The notes under the pieces: model-generated
Told to the model about the DNA's origin: nothing
Seen by the model: only the letters and a program-made list of their open reading frames with translations
The model's database searches: none
Shown: one piece after another, positions 52,646 to 61,714 of the stretch
How the letters are laid out: every line of letters begins with the position of its first letter
Numbering within the stretch: the first letter of the stretch is position 1
Translations under genes and position numbers: made by a program
DNA from: Pseudooceanicola nitratireducens
GTDB taxonomy: Bacteria; Pseudomonadota; Alphaproteobacteria; Rhodobacterales; Rhodobacteraceae
Length of the DNA: 64,000 bases
Direction: 5' to 3'
Assembly (NCBI RefSeq): GCF_900109195.1
Contig: NZ_FNZG01000003.1
Span: 1 to 64,000 of the forward strand

Positions 52646-54280
52646 TCAGACCTCGATTGTCTTGGGCCGCGCCCGTTCGAACCACGTGACGATCAGCAGT
52701 CGGGTGACCCAAATCGCGGTGAAGACCGACGTCAGGATCCCGATCCCAAGCGTGACCGAGAAGCCCCGCACCGGGCCCGAGCCCAGGACAAACAGGATCA
52801 CCGCCACGATGAAGGTCGTGATATTGGCGTCGACGATGGCCGACAGCGCCCGTTCATAGCCCAGCTCGATCGCGCGGGCCGGCCCCTTGGCCGATTTCAT
52901 CTCTTCCCGGATCCGTTCAAAGACCAGCACGTTGGCGTCCACCGCCATGCCGATGGTCAGTACGATGCCCGCGATGCCCGGCAGGGTCAGCGTCGCCCCG
53001 ATCACGCTAAGCAGACCAAAGATCATGCCCACGTTCAGGATCAGCGCGATATTGGCGAACAGGCCAAACAGCCCATAGGACGCCCACATGAAGAACAGAA
53101 CCGCGATGCCGGCAACGATACAGGCGATCTTGCCCGCCTGGATGCTGTCCGCCCCCAGTTCCGGCCCGATCGTGCGCTCCTCAAGGAAATCCAGCCCCGC
53201 AGGCAGGGCACCCGCACGCAGCAGAACCGCGAGGTTGGTCGATTCCTCGACCGAGAAGTTGCCGGTGATGATCCCCGACCCGCCGGCAATATGGCTCTGG
53301 ATCACCGGGGCGCTGATGACCTCGTTGTCCAGGACGATGGCAAAGGGGTTGCCGATGTTGTTGGCGGTGTAATCGCCGAACTTGCGCGCCCCGGCCGGGT
53401 TGAACCGGAAGGACACCGCAGGCCGGCCGTTCTGATCGAAAGACGGCTGCGCATCGACCAGCTCTTCGCCGGTGACGACAGGCGTGTCTTCCAGCACGTA
53501 GAACTGGCCCTCCTCGTCCATCGAGGGCAGCAGCGAATTGCCCGGACCCGCGACGGTCTGATCGTCCGTCGTGCGGCGGATCACCGGCTGAAAGGTCAGC
53601 TGCGCGGTGGTCCCGATGATGTCCTTCAGTTCCGAGGCCGATTCGACCCCCGGCACCTGGATCAGGATCCGGTCGGACCCCTGACGCTGGATCGTCGGCT
53701 CGCGCGTGCCGACCTCGTCGATCCGGCGGCGGATGATTTCCAGCGACTGGCGCACCGTGCGGTCATCCGTCGCAAGCCGCTCGGCCTCCGACAGGCGCAC
53801 GATCAGCACCGGCCCTTCATTGGTGACTTCGATGTCGTTCTGGCCCGCACCGGTCAGGCTGACGATCGGGCGCGAGATCTCTCGCACGATCGACACCGCC
53901 TGGGAAATCGCATCCGCATTGGAAATGCGAATGCGCAGCTCGTCCTCGGGGCCGTCCTGCAGGCGGATGGTGCCCACGACGTCCCGCTCCTGGCGCAGGC
54001 GGTTGCGGATCTCGGGCCACAGGCCCTTCATGCGCGAGGCATAGACATCCTCGACCTTCACCTCGGCCAGAAGATGCGCGCCCCCGCGCAGGTCCAGGCC
54101 CAGGTTCACAAGGTTCGACGGCAGCCAGTCAACCCAGCCTTCGCCGGGCTGACCGACAGCCACTTGGTCATTGTATCCCTCGACGCGGGAATAATAGGCA
54201 TTCGGAAGGGCCAGAAGCAGCCCAAGCGCCACCGTGCCCCAGATCAGAATACGTTTCCACAGATCGATCTGCAGCATCAT
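52646..54280 (-). CDS. secD: protein translocase subunit SecD
   Basis: The 544-residue protein has one N-terminal helix, the large periplasmic P1 domain opening with GLDLRGGAHLLAEV, and five C-terminal helices with GMAVDANVLVFERIREE, whose Asp is needed for proton transport. AAAGGGG precedes the ATG. It lies between yajC and secF, the usual order. Confidence 0.97.
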   Translation of the reverse strand: MMLQIDLWKRILIWGTVALGLLLALPNAYYSRVEGYNDQVAVGQPGEGWVDWLPSNLVNLGLDLRGGAHLLAEVKVEDVYASRMKGLWPEIRNRLRQERDVVGTIRLQDGPEDELRIRISNADAISQAVSIVREISRPIVSLTGAGQNDIEVTNEGPVLIVRLSEAERLATDDRTVRQSLEIIRRRIDEVGTREPTIQRQGSDRILIQVPGVESASELKDIIGTTAQLTFQPVIRRTTDDQTVAGPGNSLLPSMDEEGQFYVLEDTPVVTGEELVDAQPSFDQNGRPAVSFRFNPAGARKFGDYTANNIGNPFAIVLDNEVISAPVIQSHIAGGSGIITGNFSVEESTNLAVLLRAGALPAGLDFLEERTIGPELGADSIQAGKIACIVAGIAVLFFMWASYGLFGLFANIALILNVGMIFGLLSVIGATLTLPGIAGIVLTIGMAVDANVLVFERIREEMKSAKGPARAIELGYERALSAIVDANITTFIVAVILFVLGSGPVRGFSVTLGIGILTSVFTAIWVTRLLIVTWFERARPKTIEV

Positions 54281-54308
54281 GCGGCCCCTTTGCCCGGAGG
54301 TTCAGAAC

Positions 54309-54599
54309 TTACGCGGCCTCGGCCGGCTCCGTCTTGGACTTCACGTCTGCCAGGGTGGACTTGATGACGCGGACCTTGACGCCCTCGGCGATCTCGACCT
54401 CGACCTCGCCGTCCTCGCGCACCTTCACGACCTTGCCGATGATGCCGCCCTGGGTCACGACCAGGTCACCGCGACGCACGGCATTCACCATGGCCTGATG
54501 GTCCTTCAGCTTCTTCTGCTGCGGACGGATCAGCAGGAAATACATGATCGCAAAGATCAGGATGAGCGGGAGAAACTGGGCGACTGCGCCACCTTCCAT
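54309..54599 (-). CDS. yajC: preprotein translocase subunit YajC
   Basis: The 96-residue single-pass protein has the helix FLPLILIFAIMYFLLIRP and then the conserved QQKKLKDHQAMVNAVRRGD and VVTQGGIIGKVVKV segment. It associates with SecDF. GAAGGAAG lies upstream of the start. First gene of yajC-secD-secF. Confidence 0.97.
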   Translation of the reverse strand: MEGGAVAQFLPLILIFAIMYFLLIRPQQKKLKDHQAMVNAVRRGDLVVTQGGIIGKVVKVREDGEVEVEIAEGVKVRVIKSTLADVKSKTEPAEAA

Positions 54600-54932
54600 G
54601 GGGGTCTTCCTTCTGTATGTGCGGGGATCCGCAAGGTTTGGCGGAACCTATGGGCGCGACTGCGGGATTGCAAGCCTCCGCCCCGCCTGCCGCCCCGGAA
54701 AACCACCTGGAAACCACCCGCAAACAGCCCCGCACAGGCCCTCTCTTCAAACAGCCTACCCCGCTGCCCACGCTGGCACGCGACCCACCCCTCTTTGGTT
54801 TTCCCAAATATCCCCGCCGGAGGCCCCGCTGCCTTGCCCCGCAAGGCAGCCTTGAATCGCTTGCGCGCCCCTATGGGCGCGCGCAATTGGATCCCGCCCG
54901 TCGGATCGGCGCGCAAGTAGGGAGCAGTCGGA
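54600..54932. other. 333-bp hairpin-rich intergenic region
   Basis: No gene is supported. It lies after speB (leftward) and before yajC. It contains a perfect 10-bp hairpin (54828-54850), a second GC-rich hairpin GCGCGCCC-CTAT-GGGCGCGC (54863-54882) and a CCAAATATCCCCGCCGGAGG motif (54804-54823). A related motif, CCAAAAATACTCTCCGGGGG, occurs after selO (63150-63169). The yajC promoter must be in the left part. Confidence 0.55.
54828..54850. repeat. perfect 10-bp inverted repeat
   Basis: GCTGCCTTGC-CCC-GCAAGGCAGC. It lies 83 bp beyond the speB stop and next to a motif that recurs in this window. There is no T tract immediately after it on either strand, so simple termination is uncertain; transcript 3'-end stabilisation is an alternative. 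Confidence 0.7.
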
Positions 54933-55898
54933 TCAGCCGCCCCGCCGGGTCCAGGCCCAGAGACAGGCGATCTCCATCGCCACATGCGCCCCTGCCACGG
55001 CGGTGATCCCGCCATGATCAAACGGCGGGGATACCTCGACCACGTCGCCGCCGGTCAGGTGGACCCCCGCAATCCCGCGCAGGATTGCCGCCGCCTGGGC
55101 CGAGGAAAGCCCGCCCCAGACCGGCGTGCCCGTCCCCGGCGCATAGGCCGGATCAAGACAGTCGATATCGAAAGTCAGATAGGCCTTGGCATCGCCAACG
55201 ATCTCTTTCACCCGATCCGCCACCGCCTGCGGGCCGATGCGATGCACCTCGGGCGCGTCGATCACATGGATGCCGCAATGATCGTCACAGACCGTGCGAA
55301 TTCCAACCTGGACCGACCGGTCCACATCGATCAGCCCCAGCTTGGCCGCCTTGTAGACAAAGGTCCCGTGATCAATCCGATCCATGTCGTCATCGGCCCA
55401 GGTGTCCGAATGGGCGTCGAACTGGATCAGCGCCAGCGGCCCGTGTTTTTCCACATGCGCCTTCAGGATCGGCAGGGTGATGAAGTGATCCCCGCCAAGC
55501 GTCACCGTCCCCACGCCCTGGGCCAGCATCCCCGCCATATGCGCCTGAAGCGCATCGGGGAATTCCCAGACCTTGGCATAGTCGAACGCCAGGTCGCCGT
55601 AATCCGCCACGGCAAATTCGGACAGCGGATCAAAGCCCCAGCCATAGGGCGGATCATAGGGCTGCAGGGTCGATGCCTCGCGGATCGCGCGCGGCCCGAA
55701 CCGCGTGCCGGTACGGTTGGTCACCGCCTGATCAAAAGGCACGCCCGTCACCGCCAGATCATAGCCGCTCAGGTCCTTGGTATAGGTCCGGCGCAGAAAG
55801 GAGGTCGCGCCGGCAAAGGCGTTCTCATAGGCCAGCCCCTTGGGATCCTTGCGGGTAAAGGCTCCGTCGATTTCTGTCTTGGCGTCTTCAAGGGCCAT
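54933..55898 (-). CDS. speB: agmatinase-family ureohydrolase
   Basis: The 321-residue binuclear manganese enzyme has all metal-binding motifs: GGDHF, DAHSDTW and DIDCLDPAYAPGTGTP. Agmatine hydrolysis to putrescine and urea is the expected reaction; guanidino-acid hydrolysis by relatives is possible. GGAGTGAG precedes the ATG. Its start is 3 bp after the stop of the M20 amidohydrolase, so the two are one operon, consistent with use of an amide or guanidino nitrogen source. Confidence 0.9.
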   Translation of the reverse strand: MALEDAKTEIDGAFTRKDPKGLAYENAFAGATSFLRRTYTKDLSGYDLAVTGVPFDQAVTNRTGTRFGPRAIREASTLQPYDPPYGWGFDPLSEFAVADYGDLAFDYAKVWEFPDALQAHMAGMLAQGVGTVTLGGDHFITLPILKAHVEKHGPLALIQFDAHSDTWADDDMDRIDHGTFVYKAAKLGLIDVDRSVQVGIRTVCDDHCGIHVIDAPEVHRIGPQAVADRVKEIVGDAKAYLTFDIDCLDPAYAPGTGTPVWGGLSSAQAAAILRGIAGVHLTGGDVVEVSPPFDHGGITAVAGAHVAMEIACLWAWTRRGG

Positions 55899-55901
55899 CT
55901 C

Positions 55902-57062
55902 TCACTCCACCGGTTGGGCGCGCTCGACCAGGCGCACGAAATAGGATGCGCCGATCGGCGCGATCTCGTCGTTGAAATCATAGTCTGGCTGGTGCAGCCC
56001 GGCACTGTCCACGCCCTGCCCCAGCATCATGAAGGCCCCGGGTCGCGCCTGCAGCATAAAGCTGAAATCCTCGGCCCCCATTTCGCGCGCCTCGCGATAT
56101 TCCACCTGGGTCGAGACATCGCGCGCCACCTCGGCCGCGAATTCCGACTTGGCGACGTCGTTCACGGTGGCCGGGTAATGGCGGTCATACCCCAGCCGCG
56201 CCTCGACCCCAAAGGCCGCAGCCTGGCCGTCGACGATCTCTTTCAACCGGGCCTCGACCAGGTCCTGAACCGCCGGATCAAAGGTCCGCACGGTGCCGTT
56301 CACATAGGCCTTGTCGGGAATCACGTTCTCGGCCGATCCGGCGTGGATCTGGGTAACCGATACGACAAGTTCATCCCCCGCATAGGCGTTGCGCGACACG
56401 ATGGTGTTCACCGCCTGGATGATCGAGATCGCACAGGGAATCGGATCACGGGTCTCATGCGGATTGGCCGCATGGCCGCCCACGCCCTTTACATGCACAT
56501 GGAAGGTATCGACCGCCGCCAGCACCGGTCCCGGCCCGGTCATGAACATGCCCGCCGGAAAGCCCGGCGCATTGTGCATTGCATAGACCTGGTCGATCTT
56601 GAACCGGTCCATGATGCCTTCGTCCACCATGACACCGCCGCCGCCGCCGTCTTCTTCGGCGGGCTGAAAGATCAGCGCCACGGTGCCGGTGAAATTCCGC
56701 GTCTCCGCCAAGTACTTGGCGGCACCCAGCAGCATCGTCGTGTGGCCGTCATGGCCGCAGGCGTGCATCTTGCCGGCCACGGTCGAGGCATGGTCGGCCC
56801 CGGTGGCTTCCTCGATCGGCAGCGCATCCATATCGGCCCGCAGCCCGATGACCCCGCCCTTGCCGCGCCCGTGGATCAGCGCCACCAGCCCGGTCCTGGC
56901 GATGCCTTCATGGATCTCGTCGACACCGAATTCGCGCAGCCGTTCAGCCACGAAGGCGGCGGTCTGGTGGCAGTCAAAGCCCAGTTCCGGGTGCTGGTGC
57001 AGGTGGCGCCGCCAGCCCTGCATTTCGTCGGCGAACCCGGCGATACGATTGATTACGGGCAT
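55902..57062 (-). CDS. M20-family amidohydrolase / aminoacylase
   Basis: The 386-residue metallopeptidase-like enzyme has GLRADMDALPIEE, the HACGHDGHTTMLLG metal loop, FQPAEEDGGGG and a lid domain (about 180-290) with GVGGHAANPHETRDP. Relatives cleave N-acyl amino acids such as hippurate; the substrate is not determined. MPVINRI was chosen as start because AGGAG lies 9 bases upstream; a frame open to 57140 overlaps mazG. Operon with speB. Confidence 0.92.
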   Translation of the reverse strand: MPVINRIAGFADEMQGWRRHLHQHPELGFDCHQTAAFVAERLREFGVDEIHEGIARTGLVALIHGRGKGGVIGLRADMDALPIEEATGADHASTVAGKMHACGHDGHTTMLLGAAKYLAETRNFTGTVALIFQPAEEDGGGGGVMVDEGIMDRFKIDQVYAMHNAPGFPAGMFMTGPGPVLAAVDTFHVHVKGVGGHAANPHETRDPIPCAISIIQAVNTIVSRNAYAGDELVVSVTQIHAGSAENVIPDKAYVNGTVRTFDPAVQDLVEARLKEIVDGQAAAFGVEARLGYDRHYPATVNDVAKSEFAAEVARDVSTQVEYREAREMGAEDFSFMLQARPGAFMMLGQGVDSAGLHQPDYDFNDEIAPIGASYFVRLVERAQPVE

Positions 57063-57126
57063 CGGCTGGACTCCTGTCATTACGCTCGCCACCTTGGCAC
57101 CAAATCGCAATCCGAGAGGAGCCGCA

Positions 57127-58008
57127 ATGCCCCAAGGCACCCAGACCCCGCCCCAAGATCCGATTCACCAGCACGACCGCGGGCTGCCCCAGCTTCTGGC
57201 CATCATGCGCCGTCTGCGTGATCCCGAAACCGGCTGCCCCTGGGATGTGGAACAGACCTTCGCCACCATTGCGCCCTACACGATCGAAGAGGCCTACGAG
57301 GTCGCTGATGCCATCGAACGCAACGCCATGGACGAGCTGCAGGGAGAGCTGGGGGATCTTCTGCTTCAGGTCGTCTTTCACGCGCAAATCGCTGAAGAAG
57401 CAGGGCATTTCAGCTTTGTTGATGTGGCGGACGAAGTCGCAACCAAGATGATCAGCCGTCACCCCCATGTCTTCGGCGACGAAAGCCGCGACAAGTCTGC
57501 CGACCAGCAGACCCGCGACTGGGAAAAGGTCAAGGCCGCCGAACGCGCCGCCAAGGGGGCGACCGGCGTGCTGGATGACGTGGCCGTGGGGCTGCCCGCC
57601 CTTCTGCGTGCCCTGAAGCTTCAGAAACGCGCCGCAAGGGTCGGATTTGACTGGCCTTCCACCGATCAGGTGCTGGCGAAGATCCAGGAAGAAGCCGCCG
57701 AACTGGTCGAGGCGCGCGACACCCTGGGCCCCGACGAGATCGAGGAAGAGATGGGCGATCTGCTGTTCGTCATGGCCAACCTGTCGCGCCACATGGGCGT
57801 CGATCCCGAAGCCGCCCTGCGCCGTGCCAACGCCAAGTTCACCCGCCGCTTCGGCGCAATAGAAACCGCGCTGAAACAACGCGGTAAGACGCCCGAGCAA
57901 AGCAACCTGGAAGAAATGGACGCCTTGTGGGATGCCGCCAAGGCCGCGGAAAAGGCGGCCAAACGCGCCGCCACCGCTCCCCCGGCAGACCCCGGCACAA
58001 AAGCTTGA
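57127..58008 (+). CDS. mazG: nucleoside triphosphate pyrophosphohydrolase MazG
   Basis: The 293-residue protein has two MazG domains. The first holds CPWDVEQTFATIAPYTIEEA and the helix motif ELGDLLLQVVFHAQIA. The second (~185-255) has EEAAELVEA and EEEMGDLLFVMANLSRHMG with the EExxE/ExxD metal ligands. It hydrolyses NTPs to NMP and PPi, cleaning the nucleotide pool. The Ala/Lys-rich tail (AAKAAEKAAKRAA) is species-specific. GAGGAG lies upstream of ATG. Divergent from the M20-speB operon. Confidence 0.94.
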   Translation: MPQGTQTPPQDPIHQHDRGLPQLLAIMRRLRDPETGCPWDVEQTFATIAPYTIEEAYEVADAIERNAMDELQGELGDLLLQVVFHAQIAEEAGHFSFVDVADEVATKMISRHPHVFGDESRDKSADQQTRDWEKVKAAERAAKGATGVLDDVAVGLPALLRALKLQKRAARVGFDWPSTDQVLAKIQEEAAELVEARDTLGPDEIEEEMGDLLFVMANLSRHMGVDPEAALRRANAKFTRRFGAIETALKQRGKTPEQSNLEEMDALWDAAKAAEKAAKRAATAPPADPGTKA

Positions 58009-58086
58009 GCAAAAAAATCAGGCATTGACCCAAGTAAAACAGTAAGATTTAAGGCGCAGCCAAGGACAACCCCTAGGAGGCCATAA

Positions 58087-59100
58087 ATGACCTTTTCGAT
58101 CCGCACTTCCGTCTTTGCAGGCGCCCTTGCCCTGACCGCCATCCCGGCCGTCGCGGAAGAAGTGAACCTGTATTCCTATCGCCAGCCCGAGCTTCTGGCC
58201 CCGCTGACCGATGCCTTCACCGAAGAGACCGGCATCAAGGTCAACGTCGCGCACCTGGACAAGGGCATGGTTGAACGCCTGGAAGCCGAAGGCGACCGCT
58301 CGCCCGCGGATCTGGTCTTTACCGTCGACATCTCGCGCCTGGCGGCCGTGGTGAACGCGGGCCTGACACAGCCTGTCACCTCGGACGTGCTGACCGAAAA
58401 CGTGCCCGCAGCCTATCATGACCCCGACGGTCATTGGTGGGGCCTGACGACCCGCGCGCGGATCGTCTATGCCTCGAAGGATCGCGTGGCCGACGGCGAA
58501 GTCACCACCTACGAAGACCTGGCCGACCCCAAGTGGAAGAACCGCATCTGCATCCGTTCCGGCACCAATGCCTATAACGTGGCGCTGGTTTCGGCGATGA
58601 TCCACCATCACGGCGAAGAGGCCACCAAGACCTGGCTGGAAGGCGTCAAGGCCAACCTCGCCCGCAAGCCCCAGGGCAACGACCGCGCACAGGTCAAGGC
58701 GATCTGGGCCGGCGAATGCGACATCTCGGTCGGCAACACCTATTACATGGGCAAGATGCTGGAAGACGCGGAACAGACCGAATGGGCGAATTCCGTCCGC
58801 ATCGTCTTCCCGACCTTCGAAGAGGGCGGCGCGCATGTGAACATCTCCGGTGTGGCCATGACCAAGGCAGCCCCGAACAAGGAAAACGCCCTGAAGCTGA
58901 TGGAATTCCTGGTGTCGCCCAAGGCGCAGGAGATCTACGCCGCCGCGAACTATGAATACCCGATCGCGCCGGGCACCGAAGCCATCGACCTGGTCAAAGG
59001 CTGGGGTGAGTTCACCGCGGACGACACCAACCTGATGGATCTGGCCAACCTGCGCCCGCAGGCGCTGCAGCTGATCCAGGACGTCGATTTCGACGGCTGA
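58087..59100 (+). CDS. periplasmic iron(III)-binding protein of an ABC transporter
   Basis: The 337-residue protein has a signal peptide (cleavage near AVAEE) and a class II/III periplasmic-binding fold: VNLYSYRQPELLAPL, LVFTVDISRLAAVVNAG, the SGTNAYNVAL segment and a YY pair in VGNTYYMGKM typical of FbpA/AfuA iron-binding proteins. It probably captures ferric iron. The permease and ATPase genes are not adjacent, so it must work with a remote FbpBC. AGGAGG lies 7 bases before the ATG and a terminator follows. Confidence 0.9.
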   Translation: MTFSIRTSVFAGALALTAIPAVAEEVNLYSYRQPELLAPLTDAFTEETGIKVNVAHLDKGMVERLEAEGDRSPADLVFTVDISRLAAVVNAGLTQPVTSDVLTENVPAAYHDPDGHWWGLTTRARIVYASKDRVADGEVTTYEDLADPKWKNRICIRSGTNAYNVALVSAMIHHHGEEATKTWLEGVKANLARKPQGNDRAQVKAIWAGECDISVGNTYYMGKMLEDAEQTEWANSVRIVFPTFEEGGAHVNISGVAMTKAAPNKENALKLMEFLVSPKAQEIYAAANYEYPIAPGTEAIDLVKGWGEFTADDTNLMDLANLRPQALQLIQDVDFDG

Positions 59101-59125
59101 TCGCGGCCAAATCGCTGAAATCGGG

Positions 59126-59149
59126 AACGGGTCCTTCGGGGCCCGTTTT
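59126..59149 (+). terminator. rho-independent terminator of the iron-binding protein gene
   Basis: AACGGGTCC-TTCG-GGGCCCGTT followed by TTC, 26 bp past the stop. Confidence 0.85.
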
Positions 59150-59178
59150 CTTTTGCATCAAGGGGATACGCAGCGAAG

Positions 59179-60060
59179 TTATTCGATCAGCGCAACACCG
59201 GGCATGTCGCGCAGCTCGGCCAGGTCGTTGGCATAACGCGCCCGGATCTGCGCGGTCTCATCCTCGTCAAAGGACGCGAATCCCCGATCGCCGGTCTCGC
59301 TGGAATACAGCCGCAGCACCTCTTGCCATTCCTTCCGCTCCAGCGTCAGGCCCGTGGCATAGTGTTTCTGCAGCACCATCAGCCCCGCATCCGTGGCCGA
59401 GACGTTCAGCGACCGTTCGGGTTCCACCCAATCGCCTTCCGCCAGATCCGGCACCAGGTGGCCAAACAGATCCCGGTTGCTGCCCCTTTGGTCATAGGTC
59501 AGCACGATCAGCTCACTCGGTTTCAACACGTCCCGCAGGGCTGAAATCACATGCGGCCAGCCGGCCTTCATCGCGATCATCCCCGGCTTCAGATCGGCAA
59601 AGGGCGGACAGGCGTTGTCCTCGGCCCGCTTGCGATAGGCCGAGGCAAAAAGCTCATCATAAGGACGCAGCACATAGACCAATCGGTCCACCGGCCCCGG
59701 CAGATGCGCCTTGAGGAACTTCAGCCGCCGCCGGATCGCTGGAAAGAACTCTCCTCCGTAGAAGGGCATCATGCGGCCGGGGATGTTTTCTTCCGACAGA
59801 ATCAGCGGCCGGTCGGGCGCGGTGGAATAGACCTGCATTTCCTCGGCCAGGAATTCCCGCAGTTCCTGCTTGCGCTTGCCCCCGGTGCTGGGTCCGGGAA
59901 GGCGCAGCCGCAGCCGCCCGCCGGGAATATCGTCCCGGCCGGGATAGGCCAGGTCATAGCCCCTTGCCCGGATCGCCTCTGCGTTGACCGACAGGAACAT
60001 CTGGAACGAGGACGTCCCTGTGCGATGTGCCCCGGCGTGAATGTAGATACCGCTCGCCAT
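59179..60060 (-). CDS. sulfotransferase-like P-loop protein
   Basis: The 293-residue protein has an N-terminal PAPS-type loop IYIHAGAHRTGTSSFQ, the mid-protein segment VDRLVYVLRPYDELFASAYR (like the 3'-phosphate-binding region) and the strand ELIVLTYDQ. These are typical of bacterial sulfotransferase-fold proteins that modify surface sugars or lipids; activity here is inferred. Starts at 60117 and 60072 are alternatives; MASGIYIH leads straight into the first strand. It is convergent with the iron-binding gene and divergent from the nucleoside hydrolase. Confidence 0.75.
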   Translation of the reverse strand: MASGIYIHAGAHRTGTSSFQMFLSVNAEAIRARGYDLAYPGRDDIPGGRLRLRLPGPSTGGKRKQELREFLAEEMQVYSTAPDRPLILSEENIPGRMMPFYGGEFFPAIRRRLKFLKAHLPGPVDRLVYVLRPYDELFASAYRKRAEDNACPPFADLKPGMIAMKAGWPHVISALRDVLKPSELIVLTYDQRGSNRDLFGHLVPDLAEGDWVEPERSLNVSATDAGLMVLQKHYATGLTLERKEWQEVLRLYSSETGDRGFASFDEDETAQIRARYANDLAELRDMPGVALIE

Positions 60061-60164
60061 TCCGTGCAGCATGGGCCAGAACGCAAACCCGCGCAATGTG
60101 CTGTCCCCCATGGACATCTGCCCGACCCCGCGCCACCCTGCGCCAAACCACCCACAGGACGACC

Positions 60165-61115
60165 ATGCCCCGGACCATGCCCCGCAAGATCATCATCGAC
60201 ACCGACCCCGGACAGGACGACGCCGTCGCCATTCTTCTGGCCCTGGCCAGCCCCGAAGAGATCGAGGTGCTGGGCATCACCGCCGTCGCAGGCAACGTGC
60301 CGCTGGAGCTGACGGCCAAGAACGCCCGCATCATCTGTGAACTCGCGGGCAAACCGGACGTGAAGGTCTATGCCGGCTGCGACCGTCCCATGGCCAAGAC
60401 GCTGGTCACGGCGGAACATGTGCACGGCCAGACCGGGCTGAACGGGCCGAAGCTGCCCGATCCGCTGATGGCCCTGCAGGACGGCCACGGCGTCGATTTC
60501 ATCATCGACACCCTGCGCGCGGAACCTGCAGGCACCGTCACGCTCTGCCCCCTGGGGCCGCTGACCAATATCGCCACCGCCTTCGAACGCGCGCCCGACA
60601 TCATTGAAAAGGTGCAGGAAATCGTCCTGATGGGCGGCGCCTATCTCGAGGTTGGCAACATCACCCCGGCGGCCGAGTTCAACATCTACGTCGACCCCGA
60701 GGCGGCCGAGATCACATTCCGCTCTGGCGTGCCGATCGTGGTGATGCCGCTGGATGTGACGCACAAGGCGCTGGTGACGCCCGCGCGCAACGATGCCTTC
60801 CGCGCCCTCGGCACCCCCGTGGGCAAGGCCGTGGCCGAGATGACCGATTTCTTCGAACGCTTCGACAAGGAGAAATACGGATCCGAAGGTGCGCCCCTGC
60901 ATGATCCCTGCGTCACCGCCTATCTGATCCGGCCCGAGCTGTTCTCCGGCCGCCACGTCAACGTCGAGATCGAGGTCGCCTCGCCCCTCACCCGCGGCAT
61001 GACCGTCGCCGATTGGTGGGGCGTGACCGACCGCGCGCCCAATGCGATGTTCATGGGCGATATCGACGCCGACGGCTTCTTTGCCCTGCTGACCGAAAGG
61101 CTGGCCCGCCTGTGA
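60165..61115 (+). CDS. inosine/uridine-preferring nucleoside hydrolase
   Basis: The 316-residue enzyme hydrolyses N-glycosidic bonds of nucleosides to ribose and base. The calcium site motif DTDPGQDDAVAILLAL gives D14, D18 and D19. MGGAYLEVGNITPAAEFNIY and the C-terminal HDPCVTAYLI carry other active-site residues. ATG 60165 has ACAGGA upstream; a second ATG at 60177 is possible. Nucleoside salvage would complement the secreted nucleotidase encoded at 42-47 kb. Confidence 0.93.
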   Translation: MPRTMPRKIIIDTDPGQDDAVAILLALASPEEIEVLGITAVAGNVPLELTAKNARIICELAGKPDVKVYAGCDRPMAKTLVTAEHVHGQTGLNGPKLPDPLMALQDGHGVDFIIDTLRAEPAGTVTLCPLGPLTNIATAFERAPDIIEKVQEIVLMGGAYLEVGNITPAAEFNIYVDPEAAEITFRSGVPIVVMPLDVTHKALVTPARNDAFRALGTPVGKAVAEMTDFFERFDKEKYGSEGAPLHDPCVTAYLIRPELFSGRHVNVEIEVASPLTRGMTVADWWGVTDRAPNAMFMGDIDADGFFALLTERLARL

Positions 61116-61558
61116 CCGCGCTGCACCTTGCCGGCCCCGAGGATCTGCCTCGCCTCCTGCCCCTGGTCGCCGCCTTTCACGAGGAATTCGGCCTGCCGCT
61201 GGATGACGACCATCGGGTTCAGGCGCTTGCCCCCCTGCTGGACGGCTCGCCCTATGGGGCCGTTTGGCTGATGGGCCCGTCGCGCGCGCCGATCGGCTAT
61301 ATCATCCTGACCTTCGGCTGGTCGGTTGAATTCGGCGGCATGGACGGCTTTGTCGACGAACTCTACGTCCGCCCCGCCGTGCGCCGCCGTGGCATCGCCA
61401 CCGAGGTGCTGGAACAGCTGCCCAAGACCCTGGCAGAAACCGGCCTGCGCGCCCTGCACCTCGAGGTCCGCGAAGACGACGACCAGACCGTCAAGATGTA
61501 CCGCCGTCAGCTGTTCAAGCCGCGCGAAGGCTACATGCTGATGACCAAGAAGATCTGA
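61112..61558 (+). CDS. GNAT-family N-acetyltransferase
   Basis: The 148-residue protein has the acetyl-CoA motif VRPAVRRRGIATEVLEQL after the strand IGYIILTFGWSVEFGG and a C-terminal ALHLEVREDD segment. The substrate is unknown. The GTG start overlaps the nucleoside hydrolase stop (GTGA), so the two are translated together. Confidence 0.88.
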   Translation: MTALHLAGPEDLPRLLPLVAAFHEEFGLPLDDDHRVQALAPLLDGSPYGAVWLMGPSRAPIGYIILTFGWSVEFGGMDGFVDELYVRPAVRRRGIATEVLEQLPKTLAETGLRALHLEVREDDDQTVKMYRRQLFKPREGYMLMTKKI

Positions 61559-61616
61559 CGCCGCCCGCGCCGGACCTGAAACAGGGCGCGGAATGAGGGC
61601 CCAATAATGGGCCTCT

Positions 61617-61693
61617 CAACAGGGCCTCGAAACAGCGCCCATAAACTGGGGCCAAGAAACCAGGGCCCATAAACAGGGCTGGAAACCGCGCCC
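61617..61693. repeat. degenerate short tandem repeats, ~13-bp period
   Basis: Six imperfect copies of an AAACAGGGCCCAT-like unit follow each other (for example GAAACAGCGCCCA, TAAACTGGGGCCA, GAAACCAGGGCCCA, AAACAGGGCT). A related copy lies at 61578. They are between the GNAT gene and selO and are not a multiple of three. Confidence 0.6.
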
Positions 61694-61714
61694 CTGCCGC
61701 CTTACCTGTCGTCC

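Noticed and set aside
61617-61693. Short repeats considered as a CRISPR array
   Set aside because: The units are ~13 bp, degenerate and have no unique spacers; no cas genes are nearby.
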